Below, piece by piece: positions 17,822-26,887 of a stretch of DNA of 64,000 bases. The notes beneath the pieces were generated by a model, which was not told where the DNA came from, did not search any database, and saw only the letters and a list, made by a program, of their open reading frames with translations. Positions within the stretch are counted from its first letter, which is position 1, and each line of letters opens with the position of its first letter. The position numbers were made by a program, and so were the translations under genes. The DNA comes from Leisingera aquaemixtae (GTDB taxonomy: Bacteria; Pseudomonadota; Alphaproteobacteria; Rhodobacterales; Rhodobacteraceae): NCBI RefSeq assembly GCF_019801145.1, contig NZ_JAHVJQ010000003.1:527404-591403 (forward strand), read 5' to 3'.

Positions 17822-18016
17822 TCAGGAGCCGGCTTCGACCTTCAGCACGTTGTGCAGCCGGTGGTAGGGGGCGTTCTTCACGATCTTGTCCAGATCCTTC
17901 GCCTCGGGCGCCGGGCGCGCGCGCATGAACAGATAGGCGCTGGCACCAAAAGACAAGGCGCAGGCGCCGATGATCGTGCTGACGATGACAGTCTCAAGTC
18001 CCATGGCTTCAAACAT
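17822..18016 (-). CDS. Small single-helix membrane protein
   Basis: The 64-residue product has one hydrophobic segment (about residues 9-30, VIVSTIIGACALSFGASAYL) followed by a charged tail. The ATG at 18016 has a CGGAGAA site; a second ATG at 18004 is possible. The longer in-frame extension to 18073 runs through the stop region of the next gene. The function is not recognised. It lies 53 bases after the 18070-18591 gene on the same strand, so an operon is likely. Confidence 0.65.
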   Translation of the reverse strand: MFEAMGLETVIVSTIIGACALSFGASAYLFMRARPAPEAKDLDKIVKNAPYHRLHNVLKVEAGS

Positions 18017-18069
18017 GCGTTTCTCCGGTTGCACTGCCAATATAGGGGAGGAATGCTGAAAATTCCATA

Positions 18070-18591
18070 TCACTTGCCATCCGGCTTGAGTTTGCCTGCT
18101 TCCAGCACGTGGCGGGCAAGGCTGTCGGCGCTTTCACGTTCCTGCGCGCGGCGGCGCATTTTCACCCGGCCGCCGATCCGGGAGGCGGTGGCAAAGACAA
18201 AACCCGAAAACGACAGGAGAGTGAGGCCAAAGGCCAGCCCGCCGCTTAGCGTGCCGGCAATGGCCGCGCCGAAGCTTGCCAGCAGCGCGCCGGCGGCCAG
18301 CCGCTGTGCCCACTGGCCGATGACCTGATCCGCGTCGCGGGCCTGAGCCTCCGCCTCAGCCGCTTCGATGGCAAAGGCCGTGAGCAGATCCGCCACGGCC
18401 AGGCCGCTGTCCGGGTCATTTGAGGCGCGAATGGCGGCAAGAAGCGCGGCTCGCTCCGCCCGGTTCAGCACCACCGCGCTGATGATCTGGCTCAGCTCAT
18501 CCTCGGGGACGTCATCCCCCATGCTTAAGGAATTTGCCATGGCCACCAGCGCGGTTGCCGGGCGCCGCTTGAACTTGGACGGGGTTTTCAT
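18070..18591 (-). CDS. Hypothetical protein with a C-terminal membrane hairpin
   Basis: The 173-residue product has a soluble, alanine-rich helical first half (about residues 1-90). Two adjacent hydrophobic segments (about 97-140) and a basic tail (RVKMRRRAQERESADSLARH) follow. This layout suggests a membrane-anchored protein with its N-terminus in the cytoplasm. ATG 18591 is chosen over an in-frame start at 18627, but neither has a strong ribosome-binding site. I do not recognise a family. Confidence 0.6.
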   Translation of the reverse strand: MKTPSKFKRRPATALVAMANSLSMGDDVPEDELSQIISAVVLNRAERAALLAAIRASNDPDSGLAVADLLTAFAIEAAEAEAQARDADQVIGQWAQRLAAGALLASFGAAIAGTLSGGLAFGLTLLSFSGFVFATASRIGGRVKMRRRAQERESADSLARHVLEAGKLKPDGK

Positions 18592-18631
18592 GGGCGGCAC
18601 CGTGGACGGCACAAGCCAGGATTGCAATCAC

Positions 18632-18658
18632 GAAAAAGCCCCGGCGCGGGGCCGGGGC
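18632..18658 (-). terminator. Rho-independent terminator of the DegT-family gene
   Basis: On the minus strand GCCCCGGC pairs with GCCGGGGC over a 5-base loop and is followed by TTTTTC, about 28 bases after the stop of the aminotransferase gene. Confidence 0.85.
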
Positions 18659-18685
18659 GGCAACTTGCTAAAGCACCGGTCGTTC

Positions 18686-19891
18686 TCAGGCTGCGGCCTT
18701 GCCCGTGGTTTCCTCAACCGCCGCCAGCAGGATGCCGGCAATCACGTCCAGCTCAACCCGGCTGAGGCGCACCGGCAGGCGCACGTCGCAGGCCTTCATC
18801 AGCATCGCACGGGTCTGCGGCAGCTCGGGAACATCGCGCAGGAACTGCCAGTTCCAGAAGGCGCGGGCATTGTCGGTGGACAGGCCGAAGACCTGCACCT
18901 TAACGCCTTTTGCCTCTGCCGCGGCGGCGAAGTCGCGGGTCTGCGCCTCGCTGAGGCCAATCAGGTTGAACTGGATCGAATCCGGCGCGCGGCGTTCCGG
19001 GGCCAGCGGCGCGGGCACGTCGAAGAACGGCGATGCGTTCAGCTTTCCGGCCACATAGTCGTGGTTGGCCAGTCCGTCGCGCACCCGTCGCGCCAGTTCC
19101 GGCAGCTGCGGGCGGATCACGGCGGCGGACAGGTTGCTCATCCGCAGGTTATAAAGCGGCAGCTGGTTCTGCCACTTGGCAAAAGCCTGTTCCAGGTCCA
19201 GGGTGTTTTCCCCATGCGGGCCCTTGTGCTTTTTCCAGTTGTGCTCATAGGCGCCGGACATGATCACGGCGCGGGCAATCAGGTCGGCGTCGTCGGTGAT
19301 CAGAATGCCGCCTTCGCCGGCGTTGACCATCTTGTAGGACTGGAAGGAGAAGCAGCCGACCTTGCCGATGGTGCCGATGTTCTTGCCGTTCCAGGTGGTG
19401 CCCAGCGAATGGGCCGCGTCCTCGACCACCGGGATGCCGCGGGCATCGCACAGCGCCATGATTGCATCCATGTCGGAAGTGTGGCCGCGCATGTGGCTGA
19501 TGATCACCGCCTGAACGCCGTCCAGCTTGGCCTCGAAATCATCCATGTCGATGCGGTAATTCTCACCCACTTCGCACAGCACCGGCACGCAGTCTGCATG
19601 CACGACCGAGGAGGGCACGGCGGCAAAGGTGAAGGCCGGGATCAGCACCCGCGCGTCGCGGGGCAGTCCAAGCGCCTTCAGCGACAGGAACAGAGCAGCC
19701 GAGCAGGAGGAGACCGCCAGCGCATACTTGCTGCCCAGCAGTTCCGCGTATTCCTGTTCCAGCAGCGTGACCGGCGCATCCTGGGGCGCGGTGTAGCGGA
19801 ACAGGTCGCCCGATTGCATCAGTGCGTCGATGGCTTCGCGGGCGGCTGCGGGGATGGGTTCAGCGTCATGAACGTTGGGCGGCAGGGCCAT
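18686..19891 (-). CDS. DegT/DnrJ/EryC1/StrS family PLP-dependent aminotransferase
   Basis: The 401-residue protein has the family layout. SSCSAALFLSLKALGL is the phosphate-binding region, VVEDAAHSLGT holds the PLP-pairing aspartate, and FSFQSYKMVNAGEGG contains the Schiff-base lysine K187. Most members transaminate keto-sugars. No sugar-nucleotide genes are nearby, so the substrate is open. A CAGGA site lies about ten bases before the ATG at 19891. It sits downstream of the amine-catabolism block but is separated from it by 147 bases. Confidence 0.87.
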   Translation of the reverse strand: MALPPNVHDAEPIPAAAREAIDALMQSGDLFRYTAPQDAPVTLLEQEYAELLGSKYALAVSSCSAALFLSLKALGLPRDARVLIPAFTFAAVPSSVVHADCVPVLCEVGENYRIDMDDFEAKLDGVQAVIISHMRGHTSDMDAIMALCDARGIPVVEDAAHSLGTTWNGKNIGTIGKVGCFSFQSYKMVNAGEGGILITDDADLIARAVIMSGAYEHNWKKHKGPHGENTLDLEQAFAKWQNQLPLYNLRMSNLSAAVIRPQLPELARRVRDGLANHDYVAGKLNASPFFDVPAPLAPERRAPDSIQFNLIGLSEAQTRDFAAAAEAKGVKVQVFGLSTDNARAFWNWQFLRDVPELPQTRAMLMKACDVRLPVRLSRVELDVIAGILLAAVEETTGKAAA

Positions 19892-20038
19892 ATTTCAAAA
19901 TCCTGAATAGTTGCTTCAGGAAATGTAAAACTAACTTCCCAAGATGCCAAGCCCGGACGCGGCGGAATTTCCCGCGCCCGGCAAAATTTCACAGAATTGT
20001 TGCGGAGTTGCGCGGAAACCAGCCGCCGCCGCGGGGGG

Positions 20039-21349
20039 TCAGACCCCCAGCCGGTCGCGCAGGGCAAACCAGGTCATCGCCAGCACCAGGAGCGGCGAGC
20101 GCATCCGCGGCCCGCCGGGGAAGCGCGGGGCGGGGACGCGGGCCATGGTGTCAAACCCCTCGGCCTGCCCCTGAATGGCCTGCGCCATCAGCTGGCCTGC
20201 ATGGGTGGCGGTGCCGACACCGTGGCCTGAGTAGCCGGAAGCCGTCAGAACATTGGGCGCCAGCCGGGCCAGATAGGGCATCCGCTTCATGGTGATGCCC
20301 AGGGTGCCGCCCCAGGCGTAGTCGATCTTCACGTCTTGCAGATGCGGAAAAATCTCCGTCATCGGCTTGCGGACGGTTGCCTGAATATCCGCAGGGAAAC
20401 GGTAGCCATAGCTTTCGCCGCCGCCGAACAGCAGCCGTTTGTCGTGGCTGAGACGGAAGTAATTGACCACGAATTTGGTATCCGCCACGGCGACGTCGCG
20501 GGCCAGCACCCGGGCGGCGTCCTCGCCCAGCGGTTCGGTTGCCACCACAAAGTTGTTGATCGGCATCACCCGAGCTGCGACCTGGCCGTTGAGCCCGCCG
20601 AGATAGCCGTTGCAGGCCAGGATCAGATGCTCCGCAGAGACGGTGCCGCCCGCGGTGCGGATGCGCAGCCTGGCGCCTTCCTGGATATCCAGAACTTCGC
20701 TGCCCTCGTGGATCCTTGCCCCGGCAGCCGCGGCCGCGCGGGCTAGGCTGAACGCATAGTTCAGCGGATGCAAATGGCCGGCGCCATGATCCAGGATGCC
20801 GCCCTTGTAGGCAGGCGACGGGCACATCGCCCAGCAGGCGTTCTTGTCCAGCATCTCGATCTGGCCGTAACCATACCGGTCCTGCAGGTGGCGGCCGTAT
20901 TCATGCAGCTCCGCCGCTTCCTTCTCCGAGAACGCAGTCCAGGCGACGCCGGGCTTCAGATGGCAGTCCTGGCCGTGGCGGGCGATCAGCGATTTCACCA
21001 GATCTTTGGCGTCCTCGCCCAGCTGCCAGAGCTTCTGCGCCTCAGGCTCGCCCATCAGCGCCTCAAGCCCCTCCTGGTCCATGCGCTGACCGCTGCCCAG
21101 CTGGCCGCCATTGCGCCCCGATGCGCCAAAGCCCACACGCTGCGCTTCCAGCAGCACGACGGACAGGCCGGCCTCTGCCAGATGCAAGGCCGCCGACAGG
21201 CCGGTATAGCCGCCGCCGACAACGCAGACATCTGCCTTTGCCTCCCCCTCGAGGGCGGCAAAGCGCTCCACCGGGATGGCCGTCGCCGCATACCAGCTGT
21301 CCGGGTACTCACCCTTCTGGTCATTGGAATAGAGCAGGTTCAACCCCAT
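20039..21349 (-). CDS. FAD-dependent amine oxidoreductase (PuuB/OrdL-like)
   Basis: The 436-residue protein is a DAO-family flavoenzyme with the FAD motif DVCVVGGGYTGLSAALHLAE (about residues 40-59), SGRNGGQLGSGQR, and a C-terminal SGYSGHGVGTATHAGQLMA. The closest known family is gamma-glutamylputrescine oxidase, which oxidises gamma-glutamylated amines to aldehydes. It follows two glutamine-synthetase-like genes and an amidotransferase on the same strand, which supports a gamma-glutamylation pathway. AGAGGT precedes ATG 21349. Confidence 0.88.
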   Translation of the reverse strand: MGLNLLYSNDQKGEYPDSWYAATAIPVERFAALEGEAKADVCVVGGGYTGLSAALHLAEAGLSVVLLEAQRVGFGASGRNGGQLGSGQRMDQEGLEALMGEPEAQKLWQLGEDAKDLVKSLIARHGQDCHLKPGVAWTAFSEKEAAELHEYGRHLQDRYGYGQIEMLDKNACWAMCPSPAYKGGILDHGAGHLHPLNYAFSLARAAAAAGARIHEGSEVLDIQEGARLRIRTAGGTVSAEHLILACNGYLGGLNGQVAARVMPINNFVVATEPLGEDAARVLARDVAVADTKFVVNYFRLSHDKRLLFGGGESYGYRFPADIQATVRKPMTEIFPHLQDVKIDYAWGGTLGITMKRMPYLARLAPNVLTASGYSGHGVGTATHAGQLMAQAIQGQAEGFDTMARVPAPRFPGGPRMRSPLLVLAMTWFALRDRLGV

Positions 21350-21454
21350 CACGCACCTCTTTCGGGAGCAGGCGCCCTCGCGGACGGCCTGCACTTCATC
21401 TTTCTGAAAATACTCAATTGCATTGGCGCTGCACCGGGGCGCAGCGCCGGAGGT

Positions 21455-22813
21455 TTACACGTTCATCAGCAGATGCTCGCGCTCCCAGGGAGAGATCACC
21501 TGCAGGAACTCCTCATACTCCGCGCGCTTCACAATGGAGTAGACGCGGGCGAAGTCCGCCCCCAGCACCTCGTGCAGTTCGGTGGCCTCGTCGAACAGAT
21601 CGAGCGCCTGGCCCATCACCTGCGGGATATCGCCGTCGCCTTCATAGGCGTCGCCCTTGAACTGCTTGCGCGGGCGTTCCTCGTTGACCAGGCCGAGATA
21701 GCCGCAGGCCAGCGACAGGGCGATGCCCAGGTAGGGGTTGCAGTCCATGCCGGCGATGCGGTTTTCCACCCGCCGCGCTTCCGGCCCCGACAGCGGCACG
21801 CGGATGCCGGTGGTGCGGTTGTCGCGGGCCCATTCCAGATTGATTGGCGCGGCGTGGTCCTTCACGTAGCGGCGGTAGGAATTCACATAGGGCGCCATCA
21901 CCGCCAGACCGGCAGGCAGGTGGTTCTGCAAGCCTGCGATGAAGTTGTAGAAGGCATCCGTCTCGCCGCCCTGCGGGCCGGAGAAGATGTTCTGGCCGGT
22001 TTCCACATCCAGGATCGAATGGTGGATGTGCATGGCGGAACCGGGCTCATTCTCGATCGGCTTGGCCATGAAGGTGGCAAAGCAGTCGTGGCGCAGCGCC
22101 GCCTCGCGGATCAGGCGCTTGAAGTAGAACACCTCGTCCGCCAGCTTGACCGGGTCGCCGTGGCGCAGGTTGATCTCCAGCTGGCCGGCGCCGCCTTCCT
22201 GGGTGATGCCGTCGATCTCGAACCCCTGCGCTTCGGCAAAGTCGTAGATGTCGTCGATCACCGGGCCGAATTCGTCCACCGCGGTCATCGAATAGGCCTG
22301 GCGCGCCGCGGCCGGGCGGCCGGAGCGGCCCATCATCGGCTCGATCTCCTTGGCCGGGTCGATGTTGCGCGCGACCAGGAAGAACTCCATCTCCGGCGCC
22401 ACAACCGGCTTCCAGCCCCGGTCCCGGTACAGCTGCACCACGCGCTTCAGCACGTTGCGCGGGCTGTAGGGGATCGGCTGATCGTGCCTGTCATAGGCGT
22501 CGTGGATCACCTGCAGGGTCCAGTCGCCGGTCCAGGGCGCAGCCGTGGCCGTCGACATGTCCGGCTTCAGCGTCATGTCCTTTTCGATCCAGCCGTCCTC
22601 GTCCGCGGCATCGGCCCAGTCCCCGGTGATGGTCTGGTAGAAGATGCTGTCGGGCAGATGGAAATAATCGGTTTTCGCGAATTTCGATGCCGGTACCGCC
22701 TTGCCGCGGGCGATACCGGGAAGGTCCGAGATAACGCATTCGACTTCGTCGAGACGACGCCCCTCCAGATAGGCTTTTGCTGCTTCGGGAAGGGTGTCGA
22801 GCCAGGCTGACAT
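21455..22813 (-). CDS. Glutamine-synthetase family ligase (gamma-glutamyl-polyamine synthetase-like)
   Basis: The 452-residue protein has the glutamine-synthetase catalytic fold: APEMEFFLVARN, QLEINLRHGDP, SAMHIHHSILD and DNRTTGIRVPLSG, with ENRIAGMDCNPYL near the end. It lacks the usual adenylylation tyrosine region of GlnA and groups with PuuA-like enzymes, which ligate glutamate to amines using ATP. AGAGAGGA precedes the start. Its ATG overlaps the stop of the amidotransferase gene by one base, so the two are translationally coupled. Confidence 0.88.
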   Translation of the reverse strand: MSAWLDTLPEAAKAYLEGRRLDEVECVISDLPGIARGKAVPASKFAKTDYFHLPDSIFYQTITGDWADAADEDGWIEKDMTLKPDMSTATAAPWTGDWTLQVIHDAYDRHDQPIPYSPRNVLKRVVQLYRDRGWKPVVAPEMEFFLVARNIDPAKEIEPMMGRSGRPAAARQAYSMTAVDEFGPVIDDIYDFAEAQGFEIDGITQEGGAGQLEINLRHGDPVKLADEVFYFKRLIREAALRHDCFATFMAKPIENEPGSAMHIHHSILDVETGQNIFSGPQGGETDAFYNFIAGLQNHLPAGLAVMAPYVNSYRRYVKDHAAPINLEWARDNRTTGIRVPLSGPEARRVENRIAGMDCNPYLGIALSLACGYLGLVNEERPRKQFKGDAYEGDGDIPQVMGQALDLFDEATELHEVLGADFARVYSIVKRAEYEEFLQVISPWEREHLLMNV

Positions 22814-23493
22814 TAGGTCCTCTCTTTCCTGTAAAAATCTGCGAGGAAGGTTGCGATGTCTTGGTTGTCCACGGGGGTGTCCAGCTCAGCGGCTGCACGG
22901 TCCAGCAAGTCGTCGGGCACCACGCCGCGGCCGCGTTTTTCGATCAGGCCGCCGACGAAGGCATTGGGGAATTCGGGGTGGGGCTGCCAGGAGATGATGT
23001 GGTCGCCATAGGCGAGAATGCCGTTCCGGCAAAAATCATTGCCGCCTAGCACGCGGGCGCCATCGGGCAGCTTCACCACCTGGTCCTGGTGCCAGGCGTT
23101 CAGGGTCAGGTCCTTGCCGTCCACCTGATAGGTGACCGGGCCCACGGCCCAGCCGCCCTCGAACTTCTCGACTTTGCCGCCAAGCGCCTGGGCGATGATC
23201 TGATGGCCGAAGCAGATGCCGGCCAGCGGCTGCTTGCGCGCATGGATGGCGCGGATGAGCTCCTCCAGCGGCGGAATCCACGCGTGGTCCTCGTAGGCGC
23301 CATGCTTGGAGCCGGTGATCAGCCAGGCGTCGGCATCCTGAGGGCCGTCCGGCAGGATGCCGTCCACCACCGCCCAAGTCTGAAACTCAAACCCGTTGCC
23401 GTCCAGCATGTCACGGAACATGGCGTCGTAATCGCCGAAGGCGCCGAACAGGTCTTCGGGGGAGTGGCCGGTTTGCAGGATGCCGATTTTCAT
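22813..23493 (-). CDS. Class I glutamine amidotransferase (GMP-synthase-like / gamma-glutamyl hydrolase)
   Basis: The 226-residue single-domain protein has the class I triad: C94 in AGICFGHQ, and the His/Glu of SWQPHPEFP. No synthetase domain is attached. In gamma-glutamylation pathways a protein of this fold removes the glutamyl group from the oxidised product (PuuD role). By sequence this one is closer to the GMP-synthase-like amidotransferase branch. Its placement between two GS-like genes supports that hydrolytic role by inference. A 14-bp palindrome lies ten bases upstream of the start. Confidence 0.85.
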   Translation of the reverse strand: MKIGILQTGHSPEDLFGAFGDYDAMFRDMLDGNGFEFQTWAVVDGILPDGPQDADAWLITGSKHGAYEDHAWIPPLEELIRAIHARKQPLAGICFGHQIIAQALGGKVEKFEGGWAVGPVTYQVDGKDLTLNAWHQDQVVKLPDGARVLGGNDFCRNGILAYGDHIISWQPHPEFPNAFVGGLIEKRGRGVVPDDLLDRAAAELDTPVDNQDIATFLADFYRKERT

Positions 23494-23502
23494 GAGTCAC
23501 CA

Positions 23503-23516
23503 AATTTGATCAAATT
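23503..23516. promoter_or_regulatory. AATTTGATCAAATT palindrome before the amidotransferase operon
   Basis: The perfect 14-bp palindrome sits 10 bases upstream of the start at 23493. Its 10-bp core TTTGATCAAA recurs upstream of the second GS-like gene (24959-24968). A shared operator for one regulator is the simplest reading; the regulator is not in this window. Confidence 0.6.
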
Positions 23517-23577
23517 GAGCCTAGCCGAGGACGCCTGAGCGGGCAAGAGCCTAGCGGGAGCCTCGGGCAAAGCGGCT

Positions 23578-24897
23578 TTATACCGCTTCCAGCCAGGACA
23601 GCCAATGGCTCTCCCTGGGGCGTTCGGCAAAGCCCTTCAGCTCCTGCCGCTTAGTCATCACCAGGTTGCGGATGGCGAGATCAGGCAGAATGCGGGCGAT
23701 CAGAGGATCGGTGTCGAACCAGTTGATCGCGGTCTCCCAATCGGAGGCGAGCTGCGGCAGCCCCTCGATCTCGTAGATGTTGCCGTCGGAAGGAGCGGGC
23801 GGCTGCATCTTGTCCTCGATCCCGGCCAAGGCCGCACCCAGCACCGTGGCCAGCATCAGATACGGGTTGATGTCGCCGCCTGCGACCCGGTGCTCGATCC
23901 GGCGCGCCTTGGGGCTGCCGCCAGGAATGCGGATGGCGGCGGTGCGGTTTTCATACGCCCAGGCGGCACTGACCGGGGCGTGGGCGCCAGGTACCAGCCG
24001 GTCATAGGAATTGCCATGCGGCGCAAAGATCAGCGAGCTGGCAGGCATCGCCGCGAGACAGCCGGCCACTGCGTGCATCAGCAGGTCGGAACCCTTTTCG
24101 CTGCCGTCATCGAAGATGTTGTTGCCGTCCTGATCCTCGACCGAGAAATGCACATGCATGCCGTTGCCGGCCTCTTCGGCATAGGGTTTGGCCATGAAGG
24201 TCGCGGCAAAACCGTGTTTGCGCGCAAGCCCTTTGACCAAGGCCTTGAACAGCCACGCATCATCCGCGGCGCGCATGGCTTCCTGATGGTGGAGGTTGAT
24301 TTCGAACTGGCCCAGGCCGGCCTCGGAAATGGCGTCCTGTGCGGGAATGCCCATCGCCTCTGCACCGTCGTAGAGATCGGAGAAGAACTCGTCAAAAGCG
24401 TCCAGTTCGGCAATCGACAGCACTGATTGCTGATCCAGTTCGCGGCCGGTCAGCGGGTCGATCGGCGGGGCCGGGCGGGCGCCGCTGTCGTCCAGCAGGC
24501 TGAACTCCATCTCGGTCGCGGCGACAACGGTCCAGCCGCGCGCGTTGTAGCGTGACAGCACATCGGCCAGCACATGGCGGGGGTCGCCCAGGAAGGGGGA
24601 GCCGTCCTCCCAATACATCGCCATCGGCACCAGCGCCGAGGCGGTCTTGAGCCAGGGCATCGGCACCGGGCCGCGTTCGGTGGGCAGCATCACGCCGTCG
24701 GCGTCGCCGGTTTCGAAGACCAGCGGGCTGTCTTCGACATCGCGGCCCCACAGGTCGACGTTGAGAGCGGAAACCGGCATCCGCGCGCCGCCGCTGTCCA
24801 GCTTGCCGGCCTGGCTCGCGGGCAGCCGCTTGCCGCGCATCTGGCCGTTCATGTCACAGGCGGCAATGCGGATTGTCTTCAGTCCGGGCAAGTCCAT
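23578..24897 (-). CDS. Glutamine-synthetase family ligase, second paralogue
   Basis: The protein of about 439 residues has the GS-like signatures AATEMEFSLLDD, QFEINLHHQEA, NGMHVHFSVEDQD and ENRTAAIRIPGGS. It belongs to the same broad family as the ligase at 21455-22813 but is clearly diverged from it, so the two probably act on different amines or amino acids. ATG 24897 is preferred because GGAG lies six bases upstream; the longer ATG at 24909 lacks a ribosome-binding site. It is separated from the amidotransferase gene by 84 bases that hold the shared palindrome. Confidence 0.87.
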   Translation of the reverse strand: MDLPGLKTIRIAACDMNGQMRGKRLPASQAGKLDSGGARMPVSALNVDLWGRDVEDSPLVFETGDADGVMLPTERGPVPMPWLKTASALVPMAMYWEDGSPFLGDPRHVLADVLSRYNARGWTVVAATEMEFSLLDDSGARPAPPIDPLTGRELDQQSVLSIAELDAFDEFFSDLYDGAEAMGIPAQDAISEAGLGQFEINLHHQEAMRAADDAWLFKALVKGLARKHGFAATFMAKPYAEEAGNGMHVHFSVEDQDGNNIFDDGSEKGSDLLMHAVAGCLAAMPASSLIFAPHGNSYDRLVPGAHAPVSAAWAYENRTAAIRIPGGSPKARRIEHRVAGGDINPYLMLATVLGAALAGIEDKMQPPAPSDGNIYEIEGLPQLASDWETAINWFDTDPLIARILPDLAIRNLVMTKRQELKGFAERPRESHWLSWLEAV

Positions 24898-24956
24898 TTG
24901 GGGCTCCATGAATTCGTTGCGCCAACCCTAGCGCAGAGAAATCCATTCGCCAAGAT

Positions 24957-24969
24957 AATTTGATCAAAA
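24957..24969. promoter_or_regulatory. TTTGATCAAA palindrome before the second GS-like gene
   Basis: AATTTGATCAAAA contains the 10-bp palindrome TTTGATCAAA (24959-24968), the same core as at 23503-23516. It lies about 60 bases upstream of the start at 24897. Confidence 0.58.
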
Positions 24970-25054
24970 GTTTGAAGTAACGCCCTCGCTGCCGGTTTTG
25001 GGAGGAATTTGCCGGAGGCGGAGGGGGCGGAAAACCTGCTGCGGCCGGCATTCC

Positions 25055-25082
25055 AAAAAAGAATGGCTCCCGAAGGAGCCAT
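25055..25082 (-). terminator. Rho-independent terminator of the ABC transporter operon
   Basis: On the minus strand ATGGCTCC pairs with GGAGCCAT over a TTCG tetraloop and is followed by TCTTTTTT. It begins seven bases after the permease stop and separates the transporter genes from the GS-like gene. Confidence 0.92.
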
Positions 25083-25088
25083 CTGATG

Positions 25089-25895
25089 TCAGCGGATCAG
25101 GCTGATCTTCAGCCTGGGCTTGGCCCGGCGTTCCTGTGGCAGATGCTTGTTCAGCCGCCGGTTCACAAACCCGAACAGGGAAATGATCAGCAGCGTCAGC
25201 AGGATGAAGTAAAAGGCCAGGATCGGGTAGGGGACAAACGGGTTGAACGTCTTGTCCGCGAAATAGCTGGCGTAATAGAGCGCGTCGCCCTGCTGCCGCC
25301 AGGCCGGGAAGCCGGAGAAGAACACCAGCGTGGTGGCGTGGAACAGGAAGATCGCCTCGTTGGTGTAGGCAGGCCAGGCCAGCCGCAGCATGGTCGGGAA
25401 GGTGATGCGGCGGAAGCGGTTCCAGCCGGTCATGCCATAGGCATCGGCGGCCTCGATATCACCCTTGGGGATCGACAACAGCGCCCCGTAGAAGATCTCG
25501 CCCGAGTAGGCAGCGGTATTGCAGAACAGCACGATCAGCGCCCCGAGCCAGGCCGAAGTGAACGGATCGAAGAAGCTGGAGACGCCTTTCAGGCTGAGGA
25601 AGCAGGCGTAGGCAAAGAAGAACTGGATGAACAGCGGGCTGCCGCGGAACACGAAGATGAACCACTCGGCCGGCTTGCGCCACAGCGGGTTGGAACTGGA
25701 CTTGCCCACCGCCAGGGCAACCGCCAGGAAAAAGCCGGTCGCCAGCGCCAGCGCGCCAAAGTAGACGTTCCAGATCAGGCCGGAGCCGATCAGGGTGAAA
25801 TGCTCGCACAGGGTATATTCGCCGCGCGGCAGTAGCCGTTCGCCAAAGCCGAGAGAGCGGAAGGCATAGGCCTGGATTGTTTCAACGCAACTCAT
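25089..25895 (-). CDS. Polar amino-acid type ABC transporter permease (HisM-like)
   Basis: The 268-residue protein has about six membrane segments and the inner-membrane component loop EAADAYGMTGWNRFRRITFP, which contacts the ATPase. FRGSPLFIQFFF is typical of the His/Glu/Gln/Arg permease family. ATG 25895 overlaps the upstream permease stop by four bases, showing coupling. It is the last gene of a four-gene transporter operon (ATPase, binding protein, two permeases) and is followed by a strong terminator. Confidence 0.92.
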   Translation of the reverse strand: MSCVETIQAYAFRSLGFGERLLPRGEYTLCEHFTLIGSGLIWNVYFGALALATGFFLAVALAVGKSSSNPLWRKPAEWFIFVFRGSPLFIQFFFAYACFLSLKGVSSFFDPFTSAWLGALIVLFCNTAAYSGEIFYGALLSIPKGDIEAADAYGMTGWNRFRRITFPTMLRLAWPAYTNEAIFLFHATTLVFFSGFPAWRQQGDALYYASYFADKTFNPFVPYPILAFYFILLTLLIISLFGFVNRRLNKHLPQERRAKPRLKISLIR

Positions 25896-26776
25896 GCCGC
25901 GGCCTTTCTTTGTGCTTCGCCCGCTGCGGTGGCCTGGCCCTTGGTCAGCCGGGTCATGATGCGGTCCAGCACAACCTCGGAAACCTTGGTGAAGCAGAGG
26001 TAGAACACCAAGAGGGCCGCGAAGTACCAGACGTGCCAGTTCGGGTGCGGGTAGTCGGTGAATTTGGCAGCCTTGGTGCCGCCCAGTTCGCGTGCCCAAT
26101 AAACGATGTCCTCGACCCCGAGCAGGAACAGCAGCGGCGTGGATTTGATCAGCACCATCCACAGGTTTGACAGGCCCGGCAGCGCATAAACCCACATCTG
26201 CGGCACCAGAATGCGCCAGAACGCCTGGCGGTGGGTCATGCCATAGGCCTCTGCGGTTTCGATCTGGGCGCGCGGCACCGCGCGCATGGCGCCGTAAAGA
26301 ACGTTGGCGGCAAAAGCGCCGAAGACGATGGAGAAGGTCAGCACCGCCAGGAAGAAGCCGTAGGTTTCATGCACCCATTGGGGCGATGTGGACAGCGGCA
26401 GCTTGGCTGCGTCGCAGACCACAAAGTCGATGCCCTGGCGGATCGGCTGGTCCCAGTCGGGGCACTTCACCTTGTGCCGCATCCACTCAAACGCCTGGTC
26501 CAGCGCGATGACAAAGAACAGGAAGAAGGCAATGTCCGGCACGCCGCGCACGATGCTGGTGTAGCCTTTGCCGAACCAGCGCAGCGGCAGGATGCGCGAG
26601 CGGGCGGCGCTGGCGGCGCCAAAGCCGAACAGGAGCGCAACCGGGGCAGTGATGGCCAGCAGGGTCAGAACCACGAAGACGGAGATGTAGAGGTTCACAT
26701 GCTTGCCGGTGGTCAGATAGCAGCTGAGCCAGCTCAGCCCCTCAAGCGTGGATGGGTCCGTGCAGTAGGAAAACAT
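25892..26776 (-). CDS. Polar amino-acid type ABC transporter permease (HisQ-like)
   Basis: The 294-residue membrane protein has the family loop ETAEAYGMTHRQAFWRILVPQ and the conserved VRGVPDIAFFLFF near residues 72-84. A periplasmic insert after the third helix (about 90-130, with cysteines in KCPDWD and VVCDAAK) makes it longer than typical HisQ. It pairs with the second permease to form the channel. It is 111 bases downstream of the binding-protein gene. Confidence 0.9.
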   Translation of the reverse strand: MFSYCTDPSTLEGLSWLSCYLTTGKHVNLYISVFVVLTLLAITAPVALLFGFGAASAARSRILPLRWFGKGYTSIVRGVPDIAFFLFFVIALDQAFEWMRHKVKCPDWDQPIRQGIDFVVCDAAKLPLSTSPQWVHETYGFFLAVLTFSIVFGAFAANVLYGAMRAVPRAQIETAEAYGMTHRQAFWRILVPQMWVYALPGLSNLWMVLIKSTPLLFLLGVEDIVYWARELGGTKAAKFTDYPHPNWHVWYFAALLVFYLCFTKVSEVVLDRIMTRLTKGQATAAGEAQRKAAA

Positions 26777-26887
26777 GTAAGCGCCTGTCTTTCTCCGGTC
26801 GTGCCCGCCGCCAAGTGCCGCGGAAGAGAATGAATGAGGCCCGCGCGCCGCAGCGGCGGGCCTGCAAGATCCTGAAACAGGATCAGA

